Shown here one piece after another: positions 1 to 8,960 of a stretch of 64,000 nucleotides of DNA. Source of the DNA: Vreelandella zhaodongensis (lineage in GTDB: Bacteria > Pseudomonadota > Gammaproteobacteria > Pseudomonadales > Halomonadaceae); assembly GCF_013415115.1 (NCBI RefSeq), contig NZ_JACCDD010000002.1, positions 62,001 to 126,000 of the forward strand, written 5' to 3'. Position 1 is the first letter of the stretch; every line of letters begins with the position of its first letter. The translations under genes and the position numbers were made by a program. The notes below the pieces were generated by a model. The model saw only the letters and a program-made list of their open reading frames with translations. It did not search any database and was not told where the DNA came from.

Positions 1-530
1 AACGGTTTACGCACCATCGTACCGATGAACTCCATAAAGCCGAACTCAACCAGAAACGGTAGCAGCACCGCAGCAAAAAAGAAGAACGTTAGCAGCACCG
101 GGGCCAAATCATTCAGCATGACGCCACCGGTAAACGAGGCGGTGACGAACTCAGGGCCGAACTGAAAAAAGGTCATGAGGACAAAAATCGCGCCTAATAT
201 GCGCATGACGACCCAAATAGCGCTTACATCAAACATATCGTGAAAGGGGCCACTTTTTGCCCAAGCAGGTTTGGCGAGCTTGGCGTATAGCGTTACCACC
301 ACCGAGAGACAGAGAATGATTACCGCAAGGGCGGGTAGTGCTGCCCCCAATAGCGTTTGCAAGCCATCCGCCATCAGGCCCATGCCAATGTTAATGGAGT
401 CGCCCACTTGAAAAGGCACTAGAAACAGCAGTACCCCGATCAACGATGGAATAAGAAACTTCAATAAATGCGCGCGGGGGATCTCCGCCGGAGACGTCGG
501 TTCTTCCGACTTTACTTGAGAGTAAGACAT
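1..530 (-). CDS. YjiH-type nucleoside-recognition (Gate) membrane protein, partial
   Basis: The gene reads off the left edge, so only the N-terminal ~176 residues are visible. After a short hydrophilic start (MSYSQVKSEEPTS) there are several hydrophobic segments (for example IPSLIGVLLFLVPF and ALPALAVIILCLSVVVT), then a run of Phe residues in another segment. This pattern and the text around PFQVGDSINIG match the YjiH family, which carries the Gate/nucleoside-recognition domain. The substrate is unknown. It lies downstream of, and in the same direction as, the agmatinase-type gene, with about 136 bp between them that contain a small hairpin. From context it may move a guanidino compound, amine or related product; that is inference. 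Family assignment is fairly secure, function is not. Confidence 0.7.
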   Translation of the reverse strand, partial: MSYSQVKSEEPTSPAEIPRAHLLKFLIPSLIGVLLFLVPFQVGDSINIGMGLMADGLQTLLGAALPALAVIILCLSVVVTLYAKLAKPAWAKSGPFHDMFDVSAIWVVMRILGAIFVLMTFFQFGPEFVTASFTGGVMLNDLAPVLLTFFFFAAVLLPFLVEFGFMEFIGTMVRKP

Positions 531-579
531 ACATTTCACCTATTGGAAGTGATTATTAGAGGTGGGTTGGCGGCATCCT

Positions 580-601
580 GGCAGGCAATAAGCAGCCTGC
601 C
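580..601 (-). terminator. hairpin between agmatinase-type gene and yjiH-type gene
   Basis: A 7-bp perfect inverted repeat (GGCAGGC / GCCTGCC) surrounds an 8-nt loop. On the minus strand it lies after the agmatinase stop and before the next start. There is no clear T-tract, so it may be a weak terminator, an mRNA-stability element or nothing. Confidence 0.3.
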
Positions 602-666
602 ATTTCTTTGATCATTAGCGCCTTGTCAGGTAAGCGCTTTTTATGTGTTAGCTATCTCAGGGCAGG

Positions 667-1617
667 TTAATCACTGTGCTTCACGCCCGGCAGCACGCAG
701 AGCATTTCGTACAATAGTGTGGCTCCCATTAATGCCGTGTTACCGCTGAGGTCATAAGGAGGCGACACTTCTACCAGATCACAGCCGACAATGTTCAGCC
801 CTGCCGCACCGCGAACAATTTCCAGCCCTTGGGCTGAGGTCAGTCCGCCCATCTCGACCGTTCCCGTCCCTGGAGCAACGGAAGGATCCAAACCATCGAT
901 ATCGAAGCTGATATAAACAGGCACATCGCCCATCTGCTCGCGCACTTCTTCCATCAAGGGAGCCAGCGAGCGATACCAGCACTCTTCAGCAGGCACGACG
1001 CGGAAGCCCTGGCTTCGGCACCAATCAAAATCTTCGGCGGCGTAACCGGTACCACGAAGGCCGATTTGTACTACCTTGCCGTGGGCTAACAGGCCCTCTT
1101 CCTGGGCGCGACGAAACGGCGTGCCATGGGCGATTGGTTCACCGAACATGTGCTCATTCACATCGGCGTGGGCATCGATATGAATTAGCCCCACCGGCCC
1201 ATGCTTTTTAGCCATGGCACGTAGAATTGGCAGTGTCAGGGTGTGTTCGCCACCCAGCGTTAGCGGAATGCAGTTGTGTTTAAGCACCTCATCATAAAAG
1301 GCCGTGATGATGTCGACGCTTTTGGGCAGATGAAACGTGTTGATGGGCACGTCGCCTATATCAGCCACTTGTAAACTTTCAAACGGTGCAGCACGGGTCG
1401 CCATGTTATAGGGTCGAAGCATGCGAGATTCATCACGAATCTGACGTGGGCCAAGGCGAGTCCCTGGACGGTTAGACGTACCAATATCCATGGGAATACC
1501 GATAAAAGCAGCATCTAAGCCAGCAGCACTTTCCTGGGCGGGTAAACGCATCATAGTGGCAGGTCCACCAAAGCGCGGCATGCTATTGCCCCCGAGTGGC
1601 TGGTTAAAGTCAGACAT
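667..1617 (-). CDS. speB: agmatinase / guanidinobutyrase-type ureohydrolase
   Basis: This 316-residue enzyme belongs to the arginase/agmatinase family, which hydrolyses a guanidino group to urea plus an amine at a two-metal centre. Metal-site motifs are visible: GGEHT (His125), DAHAD (Asp148, His150, Asp152) and SFDIDGLDPS (Asp239, Asp241). Overall it resembles the Pseudomonas guanidinobutyrase/guanidinopropionase branch as closely as classical SpeB, so the substrate (agmatine to putrescine, or 4-guanidinobutyrate to GABA) is open and the symbol is tentative. An upstream in-frame start at 1734 exists, but the ATG at 1617 has a GGGAG ribosome site, and the sigma-54 promoter at 1679-1694 lies between the two, so the shorter form is chosen. 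It is divergent from a sigma-54 activator. Confidence 0.85.
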   Translation of the reverse strand: MSDFNQPLGGNSMPRFGGPATMMRLPAQESAAGLDAAFIGIPMDIGTSNRPGTRLGPRQIRDESRMLRPYNMATRAAPFESLQVADIGDVPINTFHLPKSVDIITAFYDEVLKHNCIPLTLGGEHTLTLPILRAMAKKHGPVGLIHIDAHADVNEHMFGEPIAHGTPFRRAQEEGLLAHGKVVQIGLRGTGYAAEDFDWCRSQGFRVVPAEECWYRSLAPLMEEVREQMGDVPVYISFDIDGLDPSVAPGTGTVEMGGLTSAQGLEIVRGAAGLNIVGCDLVEVSPPYDLSGNTALMGATLLYEMLCVLPGVKHSD

Positions 1618-1678
1618 ACAGATCTCCCTGGCGTTGTTTATGTTGTAGCGCTGTATTGCGTACTGATAGCGACTACAT

Positions 1679-1694
1679 TGCACAGACCATGCCA
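1679..1694 (-). promoter_or_regulatory. sigma-54 (-24/-12) promoter of the agmatinase-type gene
   Basis: On the minus strand the sequence reads TGGCATGGTCTGTGCA, against the consensus TGGCACG-N4-TTGCA. The invariant GG and GC have the exact spacing, and only two consensus bases differ. The start site would fall near 1668, giving a leader of about 50 nt before the ATG at 1617. A sigma-54 activator gene is directly divergent. Seen directly in sequence; activity is inferred. Confidence 0.75.
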
Positions 1695-1736
1695 AGTCTC
1701 TGAATGCCCTGATAATAGGGCTTTTAGCCATCACTG

Positions 1737-1803
1737 ATGCAATAATGAATCAAAACAACGTACACTTAAGTCAATTATGAATCATTAATGCAAAAATGAA
1801 TCA
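1737..1803. promoter_or_regulatory. repeated ATGAATCA sites, likely activator-binding UAS
   Basis: The 16-mer ATGCAATAATGAATCA (1737-1752) recurs with one mismatch at 1788-1803, 51 bp apart. The core ATGAATCA occurs a third time at 1777-1784. These lie roughly 70-135 bp upstream of the predicted sigma-54 start site, the usual place for enhancer sites. The last copy overlaps the annotated ATG of the activator, which would also allow autoregulation. Confidence 0.55.
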
Positions 1804-3235
1804 AGAGATGATAACCGTGAGTGAAATCGATAAGTGCGTGCTGAAAACCATTGTGGAAACCGCTAACGATCACTTCTTTATTGTCAGCGGAGAGGGTCAA
1901 GTGCTTGATATCAGCCCCGGCGCTGAAGCCGTTTATGGCGCGCCACGGGAAGAGCTGCTAGGCAGTAGCGTTTACCAACTTCAGCAAACAGGCATATTGA
2001 AGCCATCCATCACCTTAGAAGTGATGCGCACCCACCAGCCAGCACAACTTATGCAGGTAACGGGCACCGGACGCCGCGTGATTGCTGAAGCCTACCCTGT
2101 CTTTGTAAATGGAAAATTGGAGCGTGTTATCAGCCGTTCCAGAGACTTAACCGATTTACAGCTTCTACAAGACGAATATGCACTACTCCAGAAGCGCTTT
2201 AGTGAACACTTAAAGCGCAGCCAAGCAGCTCCCGATGCCGAGGAACAAGCGCTGGACGATGCGCTGGATAACCTGCAGGCGAGAAGCCACGTTATGCGTG
2301 AAGTCGCCTTGCTTCTCAAACGAGTCGCCCCCTCAGACGCCAATGTACTGATGCAAGGAGAGTCGGGCGTGGGTAAAACCGCGTTTGCCAAGCAGCTTCA
2401 TCGTTGGAGTCAACGCAACAATGGCCCCTTTATTGAGGTTAACTGTGCAGCCATTCCCGAAAATTTATTTGAGTCTGAGATGTTTGGCTATCAGCCAGGC
2501 GCGTTCAGCGGCGCGGCTCGCCAAGGAAAAGCAGGTTTACTAGAGCAGGCGGAAGGCGGCACACTGTTTCTCGATGAAATCGGTGAGCTTCCGCTATTAA
2601 TGCAAACCAAGCTGCTAAAAGTCATCCAGGACGGAAGCCTTACCCGACTAGGTGATACGCGGCCACGCAAAGTAGACTTTCGCTTAGTCGTCGCCACGAA
2701 CCAGAATTTAGCGAAACAAGTAGAAGCAGGCCTATTCCGTCTGGATCTTTACTACCGTCTCAACGTTATACCTGTCACGCTTCCTCCTTTACGTGACCGC
2801 CGAGAAGACATTCCTGATCTCGTGGAAGCCTGTTTGGAACGCCTTAACCAACGCTACGGGCGGCAAAAAATTCTGGGTAATCAAGTGTGGTCAACGTTGA
2901 TGGGAAGTGACTGGCCAGGCAACGTTCGCGAGCTTGAAAACTGGCTAGAAAGAGCTTGGCTATCCAGCCCAACCGACCAAATTGAAGCACCGAACCCCCA
3001 TCCCTATACGGATCAGCCTCCTGCTAATCTGCCGAATATCGCCCCCTCATCTTCGGCAGCCCCCTTAGCGCCGAATGAAACCCTAAAACAGTACCTCGCC
3101 AGGCTGGAACGCGACACACTGGAAGCGTTGAGCAAAACACTCCCCAGCACGTATGCCATCGCTGAACGGCTAGGTATCAGCCAATCCAGCGTGGTGCGCA
3201 GGCTGCAGCGCTATGGCATTAAAATCACTACCTAG
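1796..3235 (+). CDS. PAS-domain sigma-54-dependent transcriptional activator
   Basis: The 479-residue protein has an N-terminal PAS domain (about 15-125), a short linker, an AAA+ sigma-54 interaction domain with Walker A GESGVGKT (188-195), the loop GAFSGA (235-240) and Walker B GGTLFLDEIGE, and a C-terminal helix-turn-helix (IAERLGISQSSVVRRL) of the TyrR/HTH_50 type. The sigma-54 contact loop has Ser where GAFTGA has Thr. It is divergent from the agmatinase-type gene, whose promoter is of the -24/-12 class, so that gene is the obvious target. The PAS domain may sense a guanidino compound or polyamine; the ligand is not deducible. ATG 1796 lacks a clear ribosome site and overlaps a repeat, so ATG 1808 is an alternative start. 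Confidence 0.85.
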   Translation: MNQEMITVSEIDKCVLKTIVETANDHFFIVSGEGQVLDISPGAEAVYGAPREELLGSSVYQLQQTGILKPSITLEVMRTHQPAQLMQVTGTGRRVIAEAYPVFVNGKLERVISRSRDLTDLQLLQDEYALLQKRFSEHLKRSQAAPDAEEQALDDALDNLQARSHVMREVALLLKRVAPSDANVLMQGESGVGKTAFAKQLHRWSQRNNGPFIEVNCAAIPENLFESEMFGYQPGAFSGAARQGKAGLLEQAEGGTLFLDEIGELPLLMQTKLLKVIQDGSLTRLGDTRPRKVDFRLVVATNQNLAKQVEAGLFRLDLYYRLNVIPVTLPPLRDRREDIPDLVEACLERLNQRYGRQKILGNQVWSTLMGSDWPGNVRELENWLERAWLSSPTDQIEAPNPHPYTDQPPANLPNIAPSSSAAPLAPNETLKQYLARLERDTLEALSKTLPSTYAIAERLGISQSSVVRRLQRYGIKITT

Positions 3236-3274
3236 TGCTTAGGCTGATACATCTTTCTCACGTGATGACGCTGC

Positions 3275-4105
3275 TCACCCCTCCTGCTGCATCCGCATCG
3301 CTATGCGACGCTTAGCCTCACTACGGCGCATGAAATACCAGGCCAGGAAGGTGGCCAGCGACACCGTTAGGATGATCAGGGTAGCGAGAGCATTGATCTT
3401 CGGCGAGACCCCTAGGCGTACCGAGGAGAAGACCACCATGGGCAGCGTTGTAGCCCCAGGCCCGGAAACGAAGCTGGCGATGACCAGATCATCCAGGGAA
3501 AGGGTAAAGGCCAGCAACCAGCCAGCAGCCAATGCTGGGGCAATCACCGGCAGGGTGATCTGGAAGAAGGTCTTCACTGGCGGCGCCCCCAAATCCATCG
3601 CCGCCTCCTCCAGTGAGAGATCCACCTCACGCAGCCGTGAGGAGACCACCACCGCCACATAGGCACTGCAGAAAGTGGTATGGGCGATCCAGATGGTCGC
3701 CATCCCGCGATCCGCGGGCCAGCCAATCAGCTGAGCCATATGCACAAAGAGTAACAGCAACGACAGGCCGGTGATCACCTCCGGCATCACCAAGGGGGCG
3801 GTGACCATGCTGGAGAGTGCCGTTTTGCCACGAAAGCGGCCGAAACGAACCATTACGAAAGCGGCGAGTGTCCCCAGGCAGACCGCCATACTAGCCGAGA
3901 AGAAGGCGATTCGCAGACTGGTCCAGACAGCATTGAGGATCTGCTGATCGCGGAACAGCTCGATATACCAGCGTCCGGAGAAGCCCGCCCACACCGTCAC
4001 CAACCGTGAGGAGTTAAAGGAGTAGAACACCAGTACCAGCATCGGCAGGTAGAGGAATAACAGCCCCAGGATCAGCATTACCGTCGTAAAGGATGGCTTT
4101 CTCAT
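3275..4105 (-). CDS. potI: putrescine ABC transporter permease PotI
   Basis: This 276-residue inner-membrane permease has about six hydrophobic segments and the permease loop EEAAMDLGAPPVKTFFQITLP, which docks onto the ATPase. It is the last gene of the puuB-puuA-potF-potG-potH-potI operon and pairs with PotH to form the channel. A GTG at 4111 overlaps the potH stop, but AAGGAG sits 5 nt before the ATG at 4105, so the latter is taken. No hydrophobic or catalytic feature is missing. Assignment rests on the protein and on its neighbours, especially the very PotG-like ATPase. Confidence 0.9.
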   Translation of the reverse strand: MRKPSFTTVMLILGLLFLYLPMLVLVFYSFNSSRLVTVWAGFSGRWYIELFRDQQILNAVWTSLRIAFFSASMAVCLGTLAAFVMVRFGRFRGKTALSSMVTAPLVMPEVITGLSLLLLFVHMAQLIGWPADRGMATIWIAHTTFCSAYVAVVVSSRLREVDLSLEEAAMDLGAPPVKTFFQITLPVIAPALAAGWLLAFTLSLDDLVIASFVSGPGATTLPMVVFSSVRLGVSPKINALATLIILTVSLATFLAWYFMRRSEAKRRIAMRMQQEG

Positions 4106-4107
4106 GG

Positions 4108-5019
4108 TCACTCCTTAAGCTCACGGGACTGGTAACGATGAAAGAGCGCGATGGGAATCAACAACAAAGCCAACATCACCATCGCCAACGCTGACGCCAC
4201 CGGCCAATCGCGGTTATTGAAGAACTCCTCCCACAGCACCTTGCCAATCATCACTGTATTGGGGCCACCTAGCAGTTCAGGAATCACGTACTCCCCCACC
4301 GCCGGAATAAACACCAGCATGGAGCCAGCGATAATCCCACCTTTGGAGAGCGGCAAGGTCACTTTGAGGAACGTATTAAAGCTGCGCGAGCCCAGGTCTG
4401 AGGCCGCTTCAAGCAATGAGCCATCCAGCCGAGTCAGGTTGGCGTAGAGCGGCAATATCATAAAGGGCAGGTAGGCATAGACAATGCCGAGGATTACCGC
4501 AAAGTTGGTGTTCATCATGCGAATCGGCGAATCGATCAGCCCCAGCCAAAGCAGGGTGTTATTGATCAGCCCATTGTTGCTTAGGATGCCCATCCAAGCA
4601 TAAACCCGGATCAAAAAAGAGGTCCAGGAGGGCAGCATGACCAACAACAGCAATACCAACTGCCAGTGAGCAGGCGCTCGGGCCATCGCATAGGCCATGG
4701 GGTATCCGATCAGCAGGCAGGCCAGAGTCGCCACAAACGCTATCTTCAGCGAGCCCCAATAAGCCGCCACATAGAGGCTATCGGACATCAGGAAGAGGTA
4801 GTTGCTGAAGGACACCACCAGACTCACCGTCTCGGCGCCGACATTCACGATGGCACTATAGGGCGGAATAGCGATAGCCGCTTCGGACAAGCTAATCTTG
4901 AGCACGATGCCAAAGGGCAACAGAAAGAACAGGGTCAGCCACAGTAAGGGTACAGCGATGACCCAGCCTCGGCGGGGTCTGAACCACCGCTGCAGGCGTT
5001 GCGAGATTGGGGCAGACAT
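4108..5019 (-). CDS. potH: putrescine ABC transporter permease PotH
   Basis: This 303-residue permease begins with a basic cytoplasmic tail (PRRGW) followed by a hydrophobic segment, and has about six membrane spans in all. The conserved loop EAASDLGSRSFNTFLKVTLP contacts the ATP-binding subunit. With PotI it forms the membrane pore for putrescine. The start has AGGAG 8 nt upstream. Its stop lies within 3 nt of the potI start, which indicates coupled translation. Confidence 0.9.
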   Translation of the reverse strand: MSAPISQRLQRWFRPRRGWVIAVPLLWLTLFFLLPFGIVLKISLSEAAIAIPPYSAIVNVGAETVSLVVSFSNYLFLMSDSLYVAAYWGSLKIAFVATLACLLIGYPMAYAMARAPAHWQLVLLLLVMLPSWTSFLIRVYAWMGILSNNGLINNTLLWLGLIDSPIRMMNTNFAVILGIVYAYLPFMILPLYANLTRLDGSLLEAASDLGSRSFNTFLKVTLPLSKGGIIAGSMLVFIPAVGEYVIPELLGGPNTVMIGKVLWEEFFNNRDWPVASALAMVMLALLLIPIALFHRYQSRELKE

Positions 5020-5097
5020 AACAGGTCTCCTGTCGAGAACGGGGCAGCCAGGCTCAGCGAGTCGCCTCAGCCAGTCACACAGAGCTAATCACACAGG

Positions 5098-6294
5098 CTA
5101 GTCGCGTAGAACGACCGCGCTGCGTTCATCCCAGTGGATATAGACCTCATCATCCCAGCCAGGGCGCTCACTGCGCCGAGTGGTATTGGCTAGGCTAACC
5201 TTCACCAAATGCCCCTGCTCGGTGCGTACGTAGTAGACCGAGAGCCCCCCTAGGTAGGCGATATCCTCCACCGTCCCCGCGGCCCAATTAAAATCACCCT
5301 TTGGCTGCTCAAGGCTTAGCAGGGTCTTCTCTGGGCGCACCGCCACCCAGACACCACGCTCATCAGCAGGGGTACTAATGCCGTGATCAATGCGGATACG
5401 CCGCCCCAATTCGGGGCTGTCGATAACACAGCAATCCGCCTCGTCCATCACGATCTCCCCAGCGAACAGATTCACGGTGCCAACAAACTCCGCCACCATG
5501 CGGTTGGCCGGACTCTCATAGACATCAACGGGAGATCCTACTTGAACAATCCAGCCATCAGACATAATCGCTACTCGGTCGGCCATGGTCATGGCCTCCT
5601 CCTGATCATGCGTTACCATGATGCAGGTCACCCCGACCCGTTCGAGGATTTCAACCACCTCCAGTTGCATCTCGGTGCGCAGCTTCTTATCTAACGCCCC
5701 CATGGGCTCATCCAGCAACAACAGACTGGGGCGCTTGGCCAAGGAGCGAGCCAGGGCAACCCGTTGACGCTGACCGCCAGAGAGCTGGTGTGGCTTACGC
5801 TTGGCGAAGCCCTCCATATGCACCAGTTTGAGCATCTCGGCGACCCGTTCGCGAATCTCCGCCTTGGGCAACTTGTCCTGCTTAAGGCCAAAGGCAATAT
5901 TCTCGGCCACCGTCATATGCGGAAAGAGTGCATAAGACTGAAACATCATATTGATGGCCCGCTCATAAGGGGGAGTGCGGGAGATGTCCTTCCCCTCCAA
6001 CAGGATCTGCCCCTCACACGGTTTCTCGAAACCGGCCAGCATTCGTAACAGTGTCGACTTACCAGAACCGGAGCCGCCCAGCAGCGCGAAAATCTCGCCA
6101 CGGCGAATGGTCAGACTGACGTCATCCACCGCCAACGCCTCATCGAAGCGTTTGCTGACGCGGCGTATCTCCATCAGCGTCTCCTTCTGGACACGCGAAC
6201 TCTTCTTGCCCGTCGTGGACGACATCTCTTGCTCAGCGGGCAGCTGGTGTCTGATGTCGGTCGAGGGATTAGTCAGGGTCATAGGTTGAGTCAT
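5098..6294 (-). CDS. potG: putrescine ABC transporter ATP-binding protein PotG
   Basis: This 398-residue ATPase has Walker A GGSGSGKS (73-80), signature LSGGQRQRVALARSLAKRP, Walker B LLLLDEPMGALD and a C-terminal TOBE-type regulatory domain. Long stretches read like E. coli PotG (for example MMFQSYALFPHMTV and ERVGVTC.MVTHDQEEAMTMA). It energises PotH/PotI at the cytoplasmic face. The N-terminal ~40 residues before the core are hydrophilic; a later start at MEIRRVSKRF is possible, but the first ATG has GGAG about 11 nt upstream. Confidence 0.92.
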   Translation of the reverse strand: MTQPMTLTNPSTDIRHQLPAEQEMSSTTGKKSSRVQKETLMEIRRVSKRFDEALAVDDVSLTIRRGEIFALLGGSGSGKSTLLRMLAGFEKPCEGQILLEGKDISRTPPYERAINMMFQSYALFPHMTVAENIAFGLKQDKLPKAEIRERVAEMLKLVHMEGFAKRKPHQLSGGQRQRVALARSLAKRPSLLLLDEPMGALDKKLRTEMQLEVVEILERVGVTCIMVTHDQEEAMTMADRVAIMSDGWIVQVGSPVDVYESPANRMVAEFVGTVNLFAGEIVMDEADCCVIDSPELGRRIRIDHGISTPADERGVWVAVRPEKTLLSLEQPKGDFNWAAGTVEDIAYLGGLSVYYVRTEQGHLVKVSLANTTRRSERPGWDDEVYIHWDERSAVVLRD

Positions 6295-6352
6295 AGCACT
6301 AGTCTCCAGAAGAGCAAGAGCCGCCCATTGCTAACCAAGGGGCGGCACACGA

Positions 6353-7456
6353 TCAGCTGCCGGACTTCACCCGGTTCCAGATGCGCGTACGCATGCGCTG
6401 AACCGCTAATGGCTTCTCTTCTGCGACGTAGAGATTATCCATCACCTCCTGGTCTGGGTAGACCGCCGGATCATTGAGAATCTCAGGATCTAAAAACTCG
6501 TTGGCCGCCAAGTTGGGGTTGGCATAGACCACATACTCGGTGATGCTGGCGGCGATCTCCGGTTCGAGGATAAAGTTAATAAAGGCATGCGCGTTCTCTG
6601 GGTTCGGCGCATCGGCGGGGATCGCCATCATGTCAAACCACAGCGCCGCCCCCTCCTTAGGAATAGTGTACTGAATGGTGAAGTCGCGCCCTGCTTCCTT
6701 GGCGCGGTCGGCAGCCTGGAAGATATCGCCGGAGTAACCAGCGGCCACACAGATATCACCGTTGGCCAGATCCGAAATATAGCGTGACGAGTGGAAATAG
6801 GTAATATTGTCGCGCACCGCGGCGATCAACTCACCAGCAGCTTCGAGGTCTTCTCTCTCTTCAGAGAGCGGCGATAGGCCAAGATAAGCCATCGCTGGGG
6901 ACAGCATCTCATCGCCGGAGTCGAGCACCGAGATACCGCACCCCCCCTGGTTAAGCGCAGAAGAAATCTCGGGGTCAAAAATCAGCGCCCAGGAGTCCAC
7001 CGGTGCATCGTCGCCAAGGATCTCATGGACCCGCTCAACGTTGTAGCCGATGCCATTGGTGCCCCACATGTACGGGATCGAATATGTGCTACCTGGATCG
7101 ACATATTCCAGGTCGTCCATTAAGTCCGGGTTGAGATTGACCATATTGGGGATCAGATCATGATCCAGCTCCAGATAAACGCCAGCACTGATCTGGCGGG
7201 TCAGGTAGTGATTGGAGGGTACGACCACATCGTAGCCGGAACGCCCCGACAACAGTGCGGCTTCCAACACCTCATTACTGTTATAGACATCATAGGTCAC
7301 ACGGATACCGGTCTCAGCGGTAAAGCGCTCCAGGGTGTCCTCGGCAATATAGTCTGACCAGTTATAGACGCGAACTTCATTGGCCTGAACGGCTGTAGCA
7401 GCCAAGGTCAGGGAAACGGTCGCCACCGCCACAGACAGCTTGTGTTGCTTGATCAT
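6353..7456 (-). CDS. potF: periplasmic putrescine-binding protein PotF
   Basis: This 367-residue extracytoplasmic binding protein has a signal peptide cleaved near AVQA|NE (residue 25). The mature start VRVYNWSDYIAEDTLERF is the polyamine-binding-protein hallmark; the Trp-Ser-Asp stretch lines the ligand pocket in PotF/PotD. Length is close to E. coli PotF (370). It captures putrescine and delivers it to PotH/PotI. It is preceded by GAGG 7 nt before ATG and lies about 107 bp after puuA, so it might have its own leader within the operon. Confidence 0.92.
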   Translation of the reverse strand: MIKQHKLSVAVATVSLTLAATAVQANEVRVYNWSDYIAEDTLERFTAETGIRVTYDVYNSNEVLEAALLSGRSGYDVVVPSNHYLTRQISAGVYLELDHDLIPNMVNLNPDLMDDLEYVDPGSTYSIPYMWGTNGIGYNVERVHEILGDDAPVDSWALIFDPEISSALNQGGCGISVLDSGDEMLSPAMAYLGLSPLSEEREDLEAAGELIAAVRDNITYFHSSRYISDLANGDICVAAGYSGDIFQAADRAKEAGRDFTIQYTIPKEGAALWFDMMAIPADAPNPENAHAFINFILEPEIAASITEYVVYANPNLAANEFLDPEILNDPAVYPDQEVMDNLYVAEEKPLAVQRMRTRIWNRVKSGS

Positions 7457-7563
7457 CTCAGCACCTCAATGTTGTTTTTGTTGGATCAAAAGAACCTATA
7501 TTTCAGTCTAGCCGATGCGTTTCGTAGAAGTCTCAACGAACCGGCCTCCGGCACAGCCGAGTT

Positions 7564-8910
7564 TTATACACTAAGCAGCAAAAACTCCCGCTCCCAGGAG
7601 CTGATTACGCGCTTGAAGTTCTCGTTTTCCACCCGCTTCACCGCTACATAGCCACGTAGGAATTTGCTTCCCAAGTACTCCTCCAGCTCGGCACAATTCT
7701 CCATACGCTCCAACGCATGCTCCAGGGTAAAAGGCAGCCGCATATTGCGCCGTTCAAAGGCTCGCCCTTGGACCGGTGCTGTGGGACTGATGCCACGGGT
7801 CATACCGATATAACCACACAGTAAGCTCGCCGCGATGGCCAAGTAGGCATTGGCATCGGCACCGGGCAGGCGATTCTCCACTCGGCGGTTGTGTGGCGTG
7901 GAGTCGGGCACCCTCAAACCACAAGTGCGATTCTCCTCGCCCCACTCCACATTGACCGGTGCCGAGGTATCAGGCAGGAAGCGGCGGAAGGAGTTAACGT
8001 TAGGCGCCATCAGCGGCAGTGCCTCAGGGATAAACCGCTGCAAGCCACCAATATGGTGCAATAAGAGTTCGCTCATGGTGCCGTCGTCGTTGGAGAAGAT
8101 ACTCCGTCCTGTGGCGGCATCCAGAACACTCTGATGAATATGCATGGCACTGCCCGGCTCGTTGGTCACCGGCTTAGCCATAAAGGTGGCGGCCACATCA
8201 TGTTTCAGAGCGGCCTCACGCATAGTGCGTTTGAATAGGAACACTTGATCCGCCAGCACCAATGGGTCGCCATGACGGAAATTGATCTCCATCTGGGCAG
8301 TTCCCTCTTCATGGATAAGCGTGTCAATATCCAACCCCTGGGCTTCGCACCAGGCATACATGTCTTCGAACAGCGGATCGAACTCGTTGGCAGCATCGAT
8401 AGAGAAGGACTGACGGCCAGTCTCCTGACGCCCACTACGGCCAATGGGCGGCCGCAGCGGCAAGTCAGGATCTTCGCAGCGTTTGGTTAGGTAAAACTCC
8501 ATCTCCGGCGCCACCACCGGTTTCCAGCCCTTAGCCTCATAGAGCGCCAGCACCTTCTTGAGCTGGTTACGACAGGAGAGCTCGATAGGATTACCTTGTT
8601 TATCGTAGCAGTCATGGATCACCTGGGCGGTAGGCTCCAAGGCCCAGGGCACTGGGAAGGCGGCGGAGAGGTCCGGCTTGCAGATCATGTCGATATCCGC
8701 TGGATCGAGCAGCGAATAGTAAATATCGTCTTCTACATAATCGCCGGTAACGGTCTGCAGCAGCACACTCTCGGGCAGGCGCATGCCCTTCTCGGCAACA
8801 AACTTTGAGAATGGGGCGATTTTGCCCCGGGCGATGCCGGTGATATCGCTAACCAGACACTCAACTTCAGTAATCTGGTGCTCCTTGAGCCAACTCTCAA
8901 GATCTTTCAT
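7564..8910 (-). CDS. puuA: gamma-glutamylputrescine synthetase (glutamine-synthetase family)
   Basis: This 448-residue enzyme belongs to the glutamine-synthetase superfamily and would join glutamate to putrescine using ATP, the first step of the Puu pathway. Visible motifs are the N-terminal VSDITGIARGKIAPFSKF typical of PuuA-like enzymes, the metal/ATP motifs VAPEMEFYLT and SAMHIHQSV, and the RR/NR region ENRLPGADANAYLAIAA. The chosen ATG (8910) has GAGG 6 nt upstream; a GTG 21 nt further up is less likely. It sits between puuB and the putrescine transporter, which supports putrescine as the substrate over other amines. Confidence 0.9.
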   Translation of the reverse strand: MKDLESWLKEHQITEVECLVSDITGIARGKIAPFSKFVAEKGMRLPESVLLQTVTGDYVEDDIYYSLLDPADIDMICKPDLSAAFPVPWALEPTAQVIHDCYDKQGNPIELSCRNQLKKVLALYEAKGWKPVVAPEMEFYLTKRCEDPDLPLRPPIGRSGRQETGRQSFSIDAANEFDPLFEDMYAWCEAQGLDIDTLIHEEGTAQMEINFRHGDPLVLADQVFLFKRTMREAALKHDVAATFMAKPVTNEPGSAMHIHQSVLDAATGRSIFSNDDGTMSELLLHHIGGLQRFIPEALPLMAPNVNSFRRFLPDTSAPVNVEWGEENRTCGLRVPDSTPHNRRVENRLPGADANAYLAIAASLLCGYIGMTRGISPTAPVQGRAFERRNMRLPFTLEHALERMENCAELEEYLGSKFLRGYVAVKRVENENFKRVISSWEREFLLLSV

Positions 8911-8960
8911 AACAGCCTCGTGTCTTGGCACAGCGGTGGATTCCGCCGCCCACGTTTTCG

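Noticed and set aside
1618..1734. 39-residue N-terminal extension of the ureohydrolase
   Set aside because: It contains the sigma-54 promoter and the leader; the shorter form begins with family-typical residues after a GGGAG site.
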